Shown here piece by piece: positions 9,036 through 18,073 of a stretch of DNA of 64,000 nt. A model generated the notes under the pieces. The model was not told the origin of the DNA. It searched no databases and saw nothing but the letters and a program-made list of their open reading frames with translations. The DNA lies in assembly GCA_028282845.1 (NCBI GenBank), contig JANQGY010000010.1:1-64000 (forward strand), read 5' to 3'. A program made the translations under genes and the position numbers. Numbering within the stretch: the stretch's first letter is position 1; each line of letters starts with the position of its first letter. Origin of the DNA: a bacterium (GTDB lineage: Bacteria; Fidelibacterota; Marinisomatia; Marinisomatales; JAHJCW01).

Positions 9036-10160
9036 TTATCGCTGCCAAACCTTATCAGCCTTTAATCGGTTGATTTCATCTTGCACAATCGGGTAGCTAT
9101 TTAACTCTTTGCCGACAAAATACTGCCCTGCCTTAATATCGTTTGTGTACACCGGGAAATCCGCTTCGGGCACGACATCCCGAATAATTAATCCCAAATC
9201 ATCCTGACCCAAGACAAATCTAGGGTAAGTATTGCCATTAGTTCTCATATTTACTTCCTGCGCTTTCCATACACCATTTTTATTTTGTCTAAACTGAATA
9301 GTGATGGGACCATATCCTCCCTCTCGATATATTGCTTTTACAAAACTCAAAGCCAACGACTCCAAAATTTCAGATTCTACCCGTTTAAACCCAACTGTAG
9401 CACCGGATTCATGCACATTCTTTGATATAAAAAACTTATCACATGAACCATCTTGAAAGATAACAGTATGACAAGAATAATGAAATATGTTTGGTGCATG
9501 AGCGAACAGAGGTGTATAGTTATCCATCTTCCTAAAATAATCTTGCAGTTGCTCGCCGTCACCAAGGTATTCCTGAAAAATATAATTATCCCAAGAACTC
9601 ATATCTTTAAGATCCTTCCATGACCTTACATAATAAACGCCTTTTGAAGCAAAGCCTCTGATTGGCTTAGCAATCAGCGGGTAGCCGTTAGACTCTGCAA
9701 AATCACGGAGATCAGATATGTCTCCGGATTTATTCAATACAAAGCTTGATGCGAAATTCAGATCATTTCTTTGACAAAATTGCCAAGTCTCCCATTTATC
9801 AAGCGCCGCTTTCAACGACCTCGGTTCCCCGTAGGGTGTTTTGCCATACGAAGCTTCTTTATTCGTCTCCATGTACTTAGCGATAACTTCCGTATCTTCA
9901 TCTCTCCCGCTAAGAATCAAATCAGGTTTTTCCTGTTGTACGATCTGATTTAATTCGATTAAAAAGTCTTCTGTATGCGTTTCAGGAACCAAATAACATC
10001 TGTCACACCTATAATTATTCGGGATTGACGCCAAGCTATTTGTTCCAACAAGAAAAACCATATCCCGGCGTTTAAGCAACGGAGATTCAAGCACATCAAG
10101 TATGTTTCGTCCCACAAGACTACCAATACTTGTAACAAGAATTTTTAATTTTTTATTCAT
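9036..10160 (-). CDS. ATP-grasp carboxylate-amine ligase-like protein
   Basis: The 374 residues contain an N-terminal Rossmann-like preATP-grasp segment (KILVTSIGSLVGRNILDVLES), a central lid with YPLIAKPIRGFASKGVYYV, and the metal/ATP site near PITIQFRQNKNGVWKAQEVNMRTNGNTY, as in carbamoyl-phosphate-synthase-like ATP-grasp enzymes. It should join a carboxylate to an amine or similar nucleophile via an acyl phosphate; substrates are unknown. The start overlaps the stop of the TrpF-like gene by one base, so the two are translationally linked and probably serve one pathway. Confidence 0.8.
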   Translation of the reverse strand: MNKKLKILVTSIGSLVGRNILDVLESPLLKRRDMVFLVGTNSLASIPNNYRCDRCYLVPETHTEDFLIELNQIVQQEKPDLILSGRDEDTEVIAKYMETNKEASYGKTPYGEPRSLKAALDKWETWQFCQRNDLNFASSFVLNKSGDISDLRDFAESNGYPLIAKPIRGFASKGVYYVRSWKDLKDMSSWDNYIFQEYLGDGEQLQDYFRKMDNYTPLFAHAPNIFHYSCHTVIFQDGSCDKFFISKNVHESGATVGFKRVESEILESLALSFVKAIYREGGYGPITIQFRQNKNGVWKAQEVNMRTNGNTYPRFVLGQDDLGLIIRDVVPEADFPVYTNDIKAGQYFVGKELNSYPIVQDEINRLKADKVWQR

Positions 10161-10804
10161 TACTTTAATTGATCCATAAATTTTCGAACTTCCTTTTCCA
10201 TTAATTTCCCTTCAGTACGTAATCCTGAACAAAGGTCAACTGCAAAAGGCTGAACTTTAGAAATTGCCTGAGCTACATTGTTTGGATTCAATCCTCCGGC
10301 GAGAAAAACCGGAACATTAACTTCATCAACAATTCGTTTACTCAATTCCCAATTATGCGTACGACCGGTGCCACCCAACTCTTTAACAGTTAAATTAGGG
10401 TTACCCGAATCAAGCAAAATATAATTAACATATTCCGATACTCTAATTGCTTCTTTTATCGAATCCTCGTTAATAATATGAACAACCTGCATTAATTCGG
10501 TTCCCTTTAAACGCCGCCTCAATTTCAAATAAGTGGTTTCGGTTTGTGAATCAACCAATTGGATAACGTCTGTCCCGCAAAATTGATGCTGTTCAATTAA
10601 TTGATCTGCATCTTGATGAGCAGTCAAAAGAACTGTTTTTAATTCTGAAGGAGTCCATTGTGCAATTTCTCTGATTTTCTCTTTGGATATTACCCCCGGA
10701 CCACTCGGCATTTCGGATACCAATCCGATTGCGTAAGCACCATATTGTAAAGCAAGTTCAGCTTCTGCAATTGATTGGATACAGCATATTTTTACTCTTG
10801 TCAT
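10160..10804 (-). CDS. TrpF-like (phosphoribosylanthranilate isomerase family) TIM barrel
   Basis: The 214 residues match the TrpF layout: VKICCI with the catalytic cysteine (C7), LLDS with the general-acid aspartate (D132), the phosphate-binding GGTGRTHNW (144-152) and AGGLNPNNV (169-177). The usual loop after the first strand is replaced by VSEMPSGPGVIS, and the usual DVSSG near the end reads DLCSG, so this is a divergent lineage. No other trp gene is nearby and it is fused by overlap to an ATP-grasp gene. Either a stand-alone PRA isomerase or an Amadori isomerase of another pathway is possible. Confidence 0.75.
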   Translation of the reverse strand: MTRVKICCIQSIAEAELALQYGAYAIGLVSEMPSGPGVISKEKIREIAQWTPSELKTVLLTAHQDADQLIEQHQFCGTDVIQLVDSQTETTYLKLRRRLKGTELMQVVHIINEDSIKEAIRVSEYVNYILLDSGNPNLTVKELGGTGRTHNWELSKRIVDEVNVPVFLAGGLNPNNVAQAISKVQPFAVDLCSGLRTEGKLMEKEVRKFMDQLK

Positions 10805-10819
10805 AAATAACTTTAATTA

Positions 10820-11803
10820 CTAGGGATTGTAAGTTCCTTTACCAATCACTGCTAAAATTCTATTTTTTAATCTTTTTTCAAAATCAGAGAGATTATCTTC
10901 CTCCCAAGTCAAAAAATTGAAATGACTTGTATCAAAATGTAAGTTAACCAAATCATCCTTCCTACAGGTCCAAACAACAGGTAACCCTAAACCTTGAGCA
11001 AATCCACTTTCAAAATATACTCCCCCTCTTTGCCCGGTATAATCAGCTATGATAAATTTGCTTTGTCGTATCAAAGCGATAATTTCATCATCAATTCTAT
11101 TTATATGTTCATGTCTATCAACTCGTTTTGGTTCATATCCTATTTTGATAATGGTTTTTTCTATTGAACTATATAAATTGTCTACTGACTTGTCAAACCA
11201 CATAGCGATAAAAGCCATTTGACTATCAACATTCGAATATTTCAGGCTTTCAAGAAAAGCCCAACCTTTTGGTGTCATTCTATATTTTTTATTACCTTCT
11301 AAATAATTCTTTTCCTTAATTAAATATTCTTCAATTATAAACCGTAAATCATGCCCTTCAACCGTCCATGTTATAGATAAGTATGGTAGATATTTTCGCA
11401 AATTTTCATAAACAATCTCAGGATACTCAGTTTGTTCATTAATTGTCTTCAAATTAAAAATTGTTTGAAAATCAATACTAATATTCCTTCCAGGAATTGG
11501 TCTTTCTTTTGCAATATATTTTAGCAACTTGACTGCTTTTTCTCCCACCGTGGGAATATCAAGTTCTTTAAATATTTTGAATGTTTCATCTGTTATTAGA
11601 GTATCTGAATTTTCCCTTATCCAACCAGAAATGAGAGCAATTTGATTTTCATCAAAACCGCCAAAATCTTCAATTGCTTCAGTCGAAATTTTATATTTAC
11701 CACATCTAAAACAGTCAATATGATTTCCTTTAATATATCGTAAATCAGGTACTTCAGCAGGAGAATTACAAATAGGACATCTTTGAAGTTTATTAATCTT
11801 CAT
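10820..11803 (-). CDS. Zinc-ribbon protein with nucleoside 2-deoxyribosyltransferase/TIR-like C-terminus
   Basis: The 327 residues start with a zinc ribbon (C9-x2-C12, C31-x2-C34). A middle part looks like winged-helix or helical sensor sequence (KYRMTPKGWAFLESL). The C-terminal ~130 residues begin MAFIAMWF (from residue 196) and contain FIIADYTGQRGGVYFESG with a glutamate at about 265, the strand-helix pattern and acidic residue of nucleoside 2-deoxyribosyltransferase-like folds. Related folds act as nucleotide-binding sensors or NAD/nucleotide-cleaving effectors in conflict systems. The gene is markedly more AT-rich than its neighbours, suggesting transfer. A defence role is inference only. 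Confidence 0.6.
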   Translation of the reverse strand: MKINKLQRCPICNSPAEVPDLRYIKGNHIDCFRCGKYKISTEAIEDFGGFDENQIALISGWIRENSDTLITDETFKIFKELDIPTVGEKAVKLLKYIAKERPIPGRNISIDFQTIFNLKTINEQTEYPEIVYENLRKYLPYLSITWTVEGHDLRFIIEEYLIKEKNYLEGNKKYRMTPKGWAFLESLKYSNVDSQMAFIAMWFDKSVDNLYSSIEKTIIKIGYEPKRVDRHEHINRIDDEIIALIRQSKFIIADYTGQRGGVYFESGFAQGLGLPVVWTCRKDDLVNLHFDTSHFNFLTWEEDNLSDFEKRLKNRILAVIGKGTYNP

Positions 11804-11817
11804 TCGAATCTCTATTT

Positions 11818-12147
11818 TTAATTATTAATAGGCGGTTCATACCGTTCAAAATAACCGATCAGTTTTCCATTTTTATCGCGTACCGACCTCATATAAATCC
11901 GATATTTTTCATTATCGGTAATTAGTCTCTCATCCAATCCGTTGTGCATTTCGGCTAATATTTCAACCATCATTTTCTGCGACTCCTCATTATGGCACAA
12001 TAATAAATTACTGCCTAAAAGGTCTTCACCTTCTTCATAATGATTGATCGCCGGCTTGTTCATATATTGCACAATATGATCGGTATCCGCCACCAAAACC
12101 GGATTCTTCATACTATTTAACAATGCTTCATAAAATTCATTCTTCAT
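11818..12147 (-). CDS. Small single-domain PAS-like protein
   Basis: The 109 residues read as one PAS core: NPVLVADTDHIVQYMNKPA (first strands), LLGSNLLLCHNEES, and a C-terminal sheet with YRIYMRSVRDKNGKLIGYFERY. No output domain follows, so it would act as a free sensor or through a partner. The histidine/asparagine segment LCHNEESQ resembles haem- or ligand-binding PAS loops, but this is not proven. Its start lies inside the end of the lipoprotein gene (11-bp overlap), so they are co-translated. Confidence 0.7.
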   Translation of the reverse strand: MKNEFYEALLNSMKNPVLVADTDHIVQYMNKPAINHYEEGEDLLGSNLLLCHNEESQKMMVEILAEMHNGLDERLITDNEKYRIYMRSVRDKNGKLIGYFERYEPPINN

Positions 12148-12547
12148 AATCGTAGATATAGTTAATTATTAATTCATCTTCATTTACTGACAATATTTCC
12201 ATTTTATAGACCTCAATTCCGCCCCAAAATTCCACAACGACTTCTAATGTATCTTCAGACAATTTTTCCCAAGCTCCGTAAAAATTACTGTATGCAATTG
12301 GAGGCGTACCACACCAACCACTATTTTTGCGTTCGATAAAAACTCCGTCGCTAAGTATTTTGAATCCGTATTTGTTTTTGTCAAATTCATCAGCACTTTT
12401 TAACGTTTTAAGATTTCTGAAATCCTCATCTTGCGCCACCCAAACATTGTGTAAGACATCTTCATCTTGCGATTCAGTACAACTGCTGCAAGCAACTATT
12501 AGAGATATGAATAGCAATAATATTATTTTGATCAATGTATTTCTCAT
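12137..12547 (-). CDS. Small putative lipoprotein, unknown function
   Basis: The 136 residues begin with a lipoprotein signal (MRNTLIKIILLLFISLIVAC, lipid-modified cysteine at 20). The mature part is short, acidic and beta-rich with a W-G-G/W-C-G core (NSGWCGTPPIAYSNFYGAWEK), reminiscent of small lipocalin-like domains. I do not recognise the family. It lies between uvrC (10 bp upstream) and the PAS gene and is probably on their transcript. Confidence 0.7.
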   Translation of the reverse strand: MRNTLIKIILLLFISLIVACSSCTESQDEDVLHNVWVAQDEDFRNLKTLKSADEFDKNKYGFKILSDGVFIERKNSGWCGTPPIAYSNFYGAWEKLSEDTLEVVVEFWGGIEVYKMEILSVNEDELIINYIYDYEE

Positions 12548-12557
12548 TTTTGATGCT

Positions 12558-14378
12558 CTAAGTATTATGATTTATCGCTTTTGAGATTATAAGTTTACAA
12601 ACTTTTTCCGGTATTCCGGTTCTTTGTTTAACTGCCTCAACGTCCGAATCAGCAATCGCTTTTACGTTGCTAAAAGCGTTTAATAGTAACTTAACGCGTT
12701 TTTCGCCCATTCCGGGAATATCGTCAAAAATTGATTGCGTTACTTTTTTGTTGCGCTTCTGTTTTTGGAATGTAATCGCAAAGCGATGCGCTTCATCGCG
12801 AATACGCCTTAATAAAATTAATCCCGGTGATTGCTTCGAAACTGATTGCGGTTCGGAATTATACGGTAAAAAAACCTCTTCCAATTTTTTCGCTAAACCG
12901 ATAATTGGCACATGCTCAAGTTTTAATTCCTGCAGGGCTGAGATCGCCACCGATAATTGCCCCTTCCCTCCATCAATTAAAATTAAATCGGGTAAAGTTA
13001 ATTTCTCGTCTAAAACTCTTTTATAGCGGCGCAGAACGACTTCGCGCATGGCAGCGAAATCATCAATTCCAACCACCGATTTTATTTTGTATTTACGATA
13101 TTCACTCTTACGGGCTTTACCATCAACAAAACACACCATTGACGCTACGGTATCGGTTCCGCCTAAATGCGATATATCAAATGCTTCGATGTGACGCGGT
13201 GGTACTTTTAAATTCAAATCCTGTTGCAATTGAGCCACAGAAGCCGGATAAAATTCGCGTCGTTTCTTGCGGTTAATAACCCACTCACCTAATAATAATT
13301 TTGCATTTTGAAAAGCAATTCTGCTTTCCTGAGCTTTTTCGCCGCGTTGTGGATACAAAAATTTCATCTTCCTGCCAATCTTGCCGCTAAGCCACTCCAA
13401 TAATTCCTGTTCATCTTCCGGTTTAACCGGTAAAGAAATTTCCGGTGGTATTGAATCGGCATCCATGTAAAAGCGCGTAATAATTGTTTTTAATACGCTC
13501 GCATCTTCGTCCAATCCTTGAAATGAAATTTTTTCACGACTAAACAATCTGCCCTGCCTGATCCTGACAATTACAATAATCCCTAAATTTTCCTCACGGG
13601 CGATGGCAAACACATCGCGATCGGTAAAATTGGCTGTGATCTTACGCTGTCGTGCTTTAAAATCCTGCACGGCTCTAAGTTGATCGCGGGCAATTGCGGC
13701 ATCTTCGTACCGTTTTTCGTCGGCCGCTTTTGTCATTTGTTCTGCAATATAATCCTCAGTCATTTTGGTATTTCCATGCAAAAACTCAATGACACGTTTG
13801 ATCATACCGTTATATTCTGCTTTACTCACCACGTCTTCACAAGGTCCTTCACATTTTTTAATATGATAATCCAAACATAACTTTACTTTTCTATCAGCAA
13901 CAATTTTATCATCAAGAAAATAGGTACAGGTACGGATCGGGAATGCCCTCCTTAAAGCCGTCAAACTCTGTCGCAATAAGCTAACATTGGTATAAGGACC
14001 AAAATATTTTGATCCGTCTTTTACAATTGTACGGGTTAGGAAAACTTGCGGATACGGCTCATTGGTAATACGGATATAGGGAAAGGATTTATCATCTTTT
14101 AAGTCAATATTATATTTTGGAGAATGCTCCTTGATCAGATTTGATTCGGTTAATAAAGCTTCAACTTCGTTAGCAACAACGATCCACTCCAAATCGGCAA
14201 TTCGTGCAATCATAGCCTGATTTTTAGGAGTCTGATATTTGTTCTTCTGAAAATACGATCTTACGCGGTTCCTGAGATTTTTCGCTTTGCCGATATAAAT
14301 AATTTCGTTCTTTGCATTACGAAATAAATATACACCCGCTTTAGTAGGAACGAGTTTGAGTTTATCCTGAACTTCCAT
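12558..14378 (-). CDS. uvrC: Excinuclease ABC subunit C
   Basis: The 606 residues have the full UvrC order: GIY-YIG nuclease domain (about 12-95; GVYLFRNAKNEIIYIGKAKNLRNRVRSYF region), cysteine-containing linker (KLCLDYHIKKCEGPC), UVR motif (EKRYEDAAIARDQL, about 210-240), RNase-H-like 5' nuclease domain (IEAFDISHLGGTDTVASMV; DLILIDGGKGQ), and C-terminal helix-hairpin-helix (IPGMGEKRVKLLLNAF). It makes both incisions in nucleotide excision repair with UvrAB. The length is normal for the family. It follows the hydantoinase gene by 21 bp on the same strand. Confidence 0.97.
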   Translation of the reverse strand: MEVQDKLKLVPTKAGVYLFRNAKNEIIYIGKAKNLRNRVRSYFQKNKYQTPKNQAMIARIADLEWIVVANEVEALLTESNLIKEHSPKYNIDLKDDKSFPYIRITNEPYPQVFLTRTIVKDGSKYFGPYTNVSLLRQSLTALRRAFPIRTCTYFLDDKIVADRKVKLCLDYHIKKCEGPCEDVVSKAEYNGMIKRVIEFLHGNTKMTEDYIAEQMTKAADEKRYEDAAIARDQLRAVQDFKARQRKITANFTDRDVFAIAREENLGIIVIVRIRQGRLFSREKISFQGLDEDASVLKTIITRFYMDADSIPPEISLPVKPEDEQELLEWLSGKIGRKMKFLYPQRGEKAQESRIAFQNAKLLLGEWVINRKKRREFYPASVAQLQQDLNLKVPPRHIEAFDISHLGGTDTVASMVCFVDGKARKSEYRKYKIKSVVGIDDFAAMREVVLRRYKRVLDEKLTLPDLILIDGGKGQLSVAISALQELKLEHVPIIGLAKKLEEVFLPYNSEPQSVSKQSPGLILLRRIRDEAHRFAITFQKQKRNKKVTQSIFDDIPGMGEKRVKLLLNAFSNVKAIADSDVEAVKQRTGIPEKVCKLIISKAINHNT

Positions 14379-14399
14379 TACTATAACTTATTAAAACGA

Positions 14400-15689
14400 T
14401 TAATTTATTACTTCCCCTGAAATAATCACCTTTTCAGGGAAAATAGCCGGAAATTCACTAAATGCATTCCAATCGGTTTTGGATCTCAGCTTACCTGTCC
14501 AATCCGATTCAATTTTGTTCGGATCAACTATAACCAAATTTGCTTTTTTACCAATCGTTAATTCACCGTAATTGTCATTTAAGTCAAATATCCTTGCCGG
14601 ATTAGCACATATTAACTGAACCAATCGGGATAAACTAATTCCTCGTTCAATAAATTGGTTTAACATAACCGGAAATAGCGTTTCAACTCCGCCAATCCCG
14701 TTTGGAATATTTTGGAATGGAATACCCTTCTGCTTGTCTGCTAACATAAATGGACAATGATCGGTCGCTAACACATCAACCCAACCATTTTCTATGCCTT
14801 GCCATAATGCTGCACAATCTTCCTGTTTTCTTAATGGCGGACTCGCCACGAACATTGCGCCATCTTCACGTTCATAGACCGAATCATCTAATAACAAATA
14901 CTGCGGGCAAGTCTCAACATACATGTTAGCGCAGTCCTTTGCGATGTTTAATCCTTTAGCCGTATTCAAATGAACAATATATGTTTTGCATCCGGTTCGC
15001 TCGGAAATCTCAGCCATTTTTTCAATGGCGACCACTTCAGCTTCCGGTGGACGTGCAATGGCATGATATTTAGGATGGATTAGTTTTTTAGCGATCAATG
15101 GCTCGGAAGCTTTTTTGATTACATTATTATCTTCAGAATGTACCATCAACAATCCACCATTATCATAGATAATTTTAGATACCTCTTCTATCTGATTATA
15201 TGTCAGCATCATATTCGCTTCTTCATACGTGGTAAATACTTTGAAACTATTATATCCCATTTTGATTATTTCGGGTATTTCGGCCAATATATTTTTATCA
15301 AAGCGAGTAATATTGCAATGCAAAGCAACATCTATAACCGACTTTTCAGCCAATTTATTCCGTTCATTAATAGACTCAACGAGCGACTGATCTTTCTCTA
15401 AAACGGTAAAATCAACAATTGCCGTAACACCACCATTCAGTGCGGATTTCGATCCGCTTTCAAAATCATCGGCGGACCAACCGTCTTTTATTGGAATTCC
15501 CATATGAGTATGGGCATCGATCATACCGGGGAAAACGAGCATACCATTGCAATCAATAACCTCAAATTGCCCCTCAACTTTTATATTTTCGTCTATCTGA
15601 ATAATTTTTTTATTACTAATCAGAACATCTGACTTTGTTATGTTATTGTGATTTACAACAGTACCGTTTTTGAAAAGAATATTTTTCAT
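14400..15689 (-). CDS. hyuA: Dihydropyrimidinase/hydantoinase-type amidohydrolase
   Basis: The 429 residues carry the cyclic-amidohydrolase metal site: DAHTHMG (HxH), the lysine expected to be carboxylated in NSFKVFTTYEE, histidines in LMVHSEDN and IVHLNTAKG, and the aspartate in LATDHCPF. It hydrolyses the ring of hydantoin- or dihydropyrimidine-like compounds. In E. coli the corresponding gene (ygeZ/hyuA) lies in the same type of xdh-yge-ygf cluster, and recent work on gut bacteria links it to anaerobic urate breakdown. It overlaps the XdhC gene by 4 bp, so it belongs to the minus arm of the purine cluster. Confidence 0.87.
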   Translation of the reverse strand: MKNILFKNGTVVNHNNITKSDVLISNKKIIQIDENIKVEGQFEVIDCNGMLVFPGMIDAHTHMGIPIKDGWSADDFESGSKSALNGGVTAIVDFTVLEKDQSLVESINERNKLAEKSVIDVALHCNITRFDKNILAEIPEIIKMGYNSFKVFTTYEEANMMLTYNQIEEVSKIIYDNGGLLMVHSEDNNVIKKASEPLIAKKLIHPKYHAIARPPEAEVVAIEKMAEISERTGCKTYIVHLNTAKGLNIAKDCANMYVETCPQYLLLDDSVYEREDGAMFVASPPLRKQEDCAALWQGIENGWVDVLATDHCPFMLADKQKGIPFQNIPNGIGGVETLFPVMLNQFIERGISLSRLVQLICANPARIFDLNDNYGELTIGKKANLVIVDPNKIESDWTGKLRSKTDWNAFSEFPAIFPEKVIISGEVIN

Positions 15690-16711
15690 AATTGAGATAA
15701 TGATAATTTTGATTTACTTCCAATTCGATAATGATGAATCAATTCTGAAATAATGCTGATAGCAATTTCCGGTACTGTTTCACTGCCGATATCCAAGCCC
15801 ACTGGCGAGTGAACACTAAATATTTTCTCTTTGGCAATACCATCATTCATTAATGCTTCAGATAGGAGTTGCCATTTCTTATTGCTACTTACCAAACTAA
15901 TATAGCTTAACTCCTTTTGTAGCAGCCACCGCATTAATTCAAAATCATGTTGATGTCCGCGGGTTGCCACCAACACAAAATCATTTGGATTGATAATTGT
16001 AGATTTAACAATTGTATCAAGATCATTTGTATTATTTTCGCTTGCAAAAGGAAATCGCTCGGTGTTATTGAGGTCTTTCCGTTCATCGTAAATTTTTGTT
16101 TCAATACCGATAAAGTTAGCCGTCTCAGCAACAGCCTGCCCGACATGCCCGGCACCGAAAATATGAAGAACCGGCGATTGTCCAAAATATTGAATTAAAT
16201 AAAAAGTGTTACCAATTTTTACCGACTTAGAAAATTTTGATTTTTCGACTTCCGCAATTCCATTCGAAACTTTTTTTGGTAATGGAGGCACTTCTTCATT
16301 ATGAATAATTTGTCTCTCAATCTCGTTTCCATTTTCTGTTATTTTTGTCAGTAACAAACTATTATCCGTCTTAGCCTTATTCAGCATCGCAACAATATCT
16401 TGCGTACATGGCTCAATTAGAATTGTAGTAACACCACCACAAATACTGCCCGTTTTACTAACATCCTGATTGGTTAAATTGAATTGTTGAACTATCGGTT
16501 TGCGCACCGCAATGACATCCTTAGCTGATTCTATGGTTTCATGTTCCAAGGCGCCCCCACCTATTGTACCAATAATATTCCTATTTTCATCAACTAACAT
16601 TATCGGAAAATCTTTGCGCGGAACCGATCCTTTCCAATCTATTTGGGTACAAAGTGCCGCTTTGCGAGGATTATCGTAATCAATTATTTTTTGTAATATA
16701 GTTTTTTCCAT
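15686..16711 (-). CDS. XdhC/CoxI-family molybdenum cofactor maturation protein
   Basis: The 341 residues comprise an N-terminal XdhC/CoxI domain (GTIGGGALEHETIESA; a conserved cysteine in TGSICGGVTTILIEP) and a C-terminal Rossmann domain (LHIFGAGHVGQAVAE, near residues 182-196). XdhC proteins bind Mo cofactor, help insert the terminal sulfido (or selenido) ligand and deliver the cofactor to xanthine-dehydrogenase-type enzymes in the cytoplasm. It overlaps yqeB by 32 bp and the hydantoinase by 4 bp, so the arm is tightly coupled. In E. coli the XdhC and YqeB parts appear joined; here they are separate. Confidence 0.85.
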   Translation of the reverse strand: MEKTILQKIIDYDNPRKAALCTQIDWKGSVPRKDFPIMLVDENRNIIGTIGGGALEHETIESAKDVIAVRKPIVQQFNLTNQDVSKTGSICGGVTTILIEPCTQDIVAMLNKAKTDNSLLLTKITENGNEIERQIIHNEEVPPLPKKVSNGIAEVEKSKFSKSVKIGNTFYLIQYFGQSPVLHIFGAGHVGQAVAETANFIGIETKIYDERKDLNNTERFPFASENNTNDLDTIVKSTIINPNDFVLVATRGHQHDFELMRWLLQKELSYISLVSSNKKWQLLSEALMNDGIAKEKIFSVHSPVGLDIGSETVPEIAISIISELIHHYRIGSKSKLSLSQL

Positions 16712-17504
16712 TATTCAAATATACTAATATTGCCTCAAGTACCCCCCTGCCAATATTACGAGCTTTATCGGATATTGTTTTATAATCAATATTTTTTCCA
16801 CGCGGATCTATATCCGCTATTTTCATTCCCTTTTTGATCTTAACCTGCGGTGATATTAAGCCCCGCACCAATCCATCAATTTGTGAATAGAATTCCTCTT
16901 CATTAATTTTTCCAATTACCTGATCTTTTTTAACCAAATCGCCAATATTTACCATCCATTCCAATTCACCGTTAAGTTTAGCATGGATTACCCGTCTTGC
17001 GCTTTCACCGCCAATTTCACCCGGAATACCGGTATTCTCTTGAGCTGAGCCGTCCCATAATACTTCCCCAAGATCATGACCGCGCATAGTTTCAATCACT
17101 GCGTCACAATTATCTCCAACTGTAAATCCCGGTCCTAAACCAATTGTAAAATATGATCCATTCCTACGGTCGGTTACAACCGCTTTAAGCATTCGCGCAT
17201 CAACATAGATGTCAGGTTTAACAACATTGACTAAATCGGCTGAATCAATCACAATCGGCACAATATTTTGATTCAATTTTTTCCCCAAATCATCAATGCT
17301 TGTTCTTACGGCTTGAACATTTTCAACAGTTGCCTTACCTTCAATTATTGCCTCGCTAAAACTAACTGTCCAACGGATGGCAAAGGGGACATCCAATTCC
17401 GTCATTATAACTTGAAATCCGGCTCGGTGTAGAGTCAGGGCTGTAGCACTTGCCAATTCTCCCGCCCCCCTTATAAATACTCTTATTTTTGATAGTTCCT
17501 TCAT
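16680..17504 (-). CDS. yqeB: YqeB/EF2563-family selenium-dependent Mo-hydroxylase maturation protein
   Basis: The 274 residues begin VFIRGAGELASATALTLHRAGFQVIMTEL, the hallmark of the EF2563/YqeB family, followed by GLGPGFTVGDNCDAVIETMRGHDLG and a biotinyl-lipoyl-like C-terminal fold (VNIGDLVKKDQVIGKI). The family was recognised by its co-occurrence with orphan selD genes and selenium-dependent molybdenum hydroxylases, so a role in placing labile selenium on the Mo centre is the accepted prediction. No selD is present in the window. It overlaps its upstream neighbour by 4 bp. Confidence 0.87.
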   Translation of the reverse strand: MKELSKIRVFIRGAGELASATALTLHRAGFQVIMTELDVPFAIRWTVSFSEAIIEGKATVENVQAVRTSIDDLGKKLNQNIVPIVIDSADLVNVVKPDIYVDARMLKAVVTDRRNGSYFTIGLGPGFTVGDNCDAVIETMRGHDLGEVLWDGSAQENTGIPGEIGGESARRVIHAKLNGELEWMVNIGDLVKKDQVIGKINEEEFYSQIDGLVRGLISPQVKIKKGMKIADIDPRGKNIDYKTISDKARNIGRGVLEAILVYLNNGKNYITKNN

Positions 17505-18073
17505 TTCGTAAGATGTGCATCCATATCAAGAATTATTCCTTCATCATCAACAGGTAAATATGTAACTGAATCGGGGAATTTGTCTATTATTACTTTTCCG
17601 CCCACGTCTCCTCTCAATTTCCCAAAATGGCTCAAATATATTTTTGAAAAGAACGTGGGATGACCACTTTTTTCCTGATACAATGGAATCAATATTTCAG
17701 GTTTATTTTCATCTAAATATTTTAATATTTGTATTATTGATTTCTTATTAATAAATGGTTTGTCACCATTGCAAAAACCGTAATAATCATAGTCATCGCC
17801 GGCAGCGGCTAATCCCGCTTTGATCGAAGAAGCGATACCACTTTGATAATTTCTATTATCCACAATCTGAATTTCATTCCCAAAACGATGAGCCAAGACG
17901 GGTTGTATCTCACCCGATTGATGCCCGAGAGCAACATATATATTTAAATCAGTATTTGTAAATGTGCTGACTGTCTTTTCAATCACTGTTTCATGGCATT
18001 GTCTAATCAGCAACTTATTGCGCTTTTGCCGTTTCGACATCCCCGCAGCCGTAATTATTAGACAATTATTCAT
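17501..18073 (-). CDS. ygfJ: MocA/YgfJ-like molybdenum cofactor nucleotidyltransferase
   Basis: The 190 residues have a nucleotidyltransferase fold: N-terminal LIITAAGMSKRQKRNKLL (signature loop with G-M-S-K-R), YYGFCNGDKPFI at the metal-binding aspartate, and SGHPTFFSKIY toward the end. MocA-type enzymes transfer CMP to molybdopterin to make the dinucleotide cofactor used by xanthine-dehydrogenase-family enzymes. The neighbours (YqeC, YqeB, XdhC) support this role over a general MobA. It overlaps YqeC by 8 bp and YqeB by 4 bp. Confidence 0.85.
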   Translation of the reverse strand: MNNCLIITAAGMSKRQKRNKLLIRQCHETVIEKTVSTFTNTDLNIYVALGHQSGEIQPVLAHRFGNEIQIVDNRNYQSGIASSIKAGLAAAGDDYDYYGFCNGDKPFINKKSIIQILKYLDENKPEILIPLYQEKSGHPTFFSKIYLSHFGKLRGDVGGKVIIDKFPDSVTYLPVDDEGIILDMDAHLTK

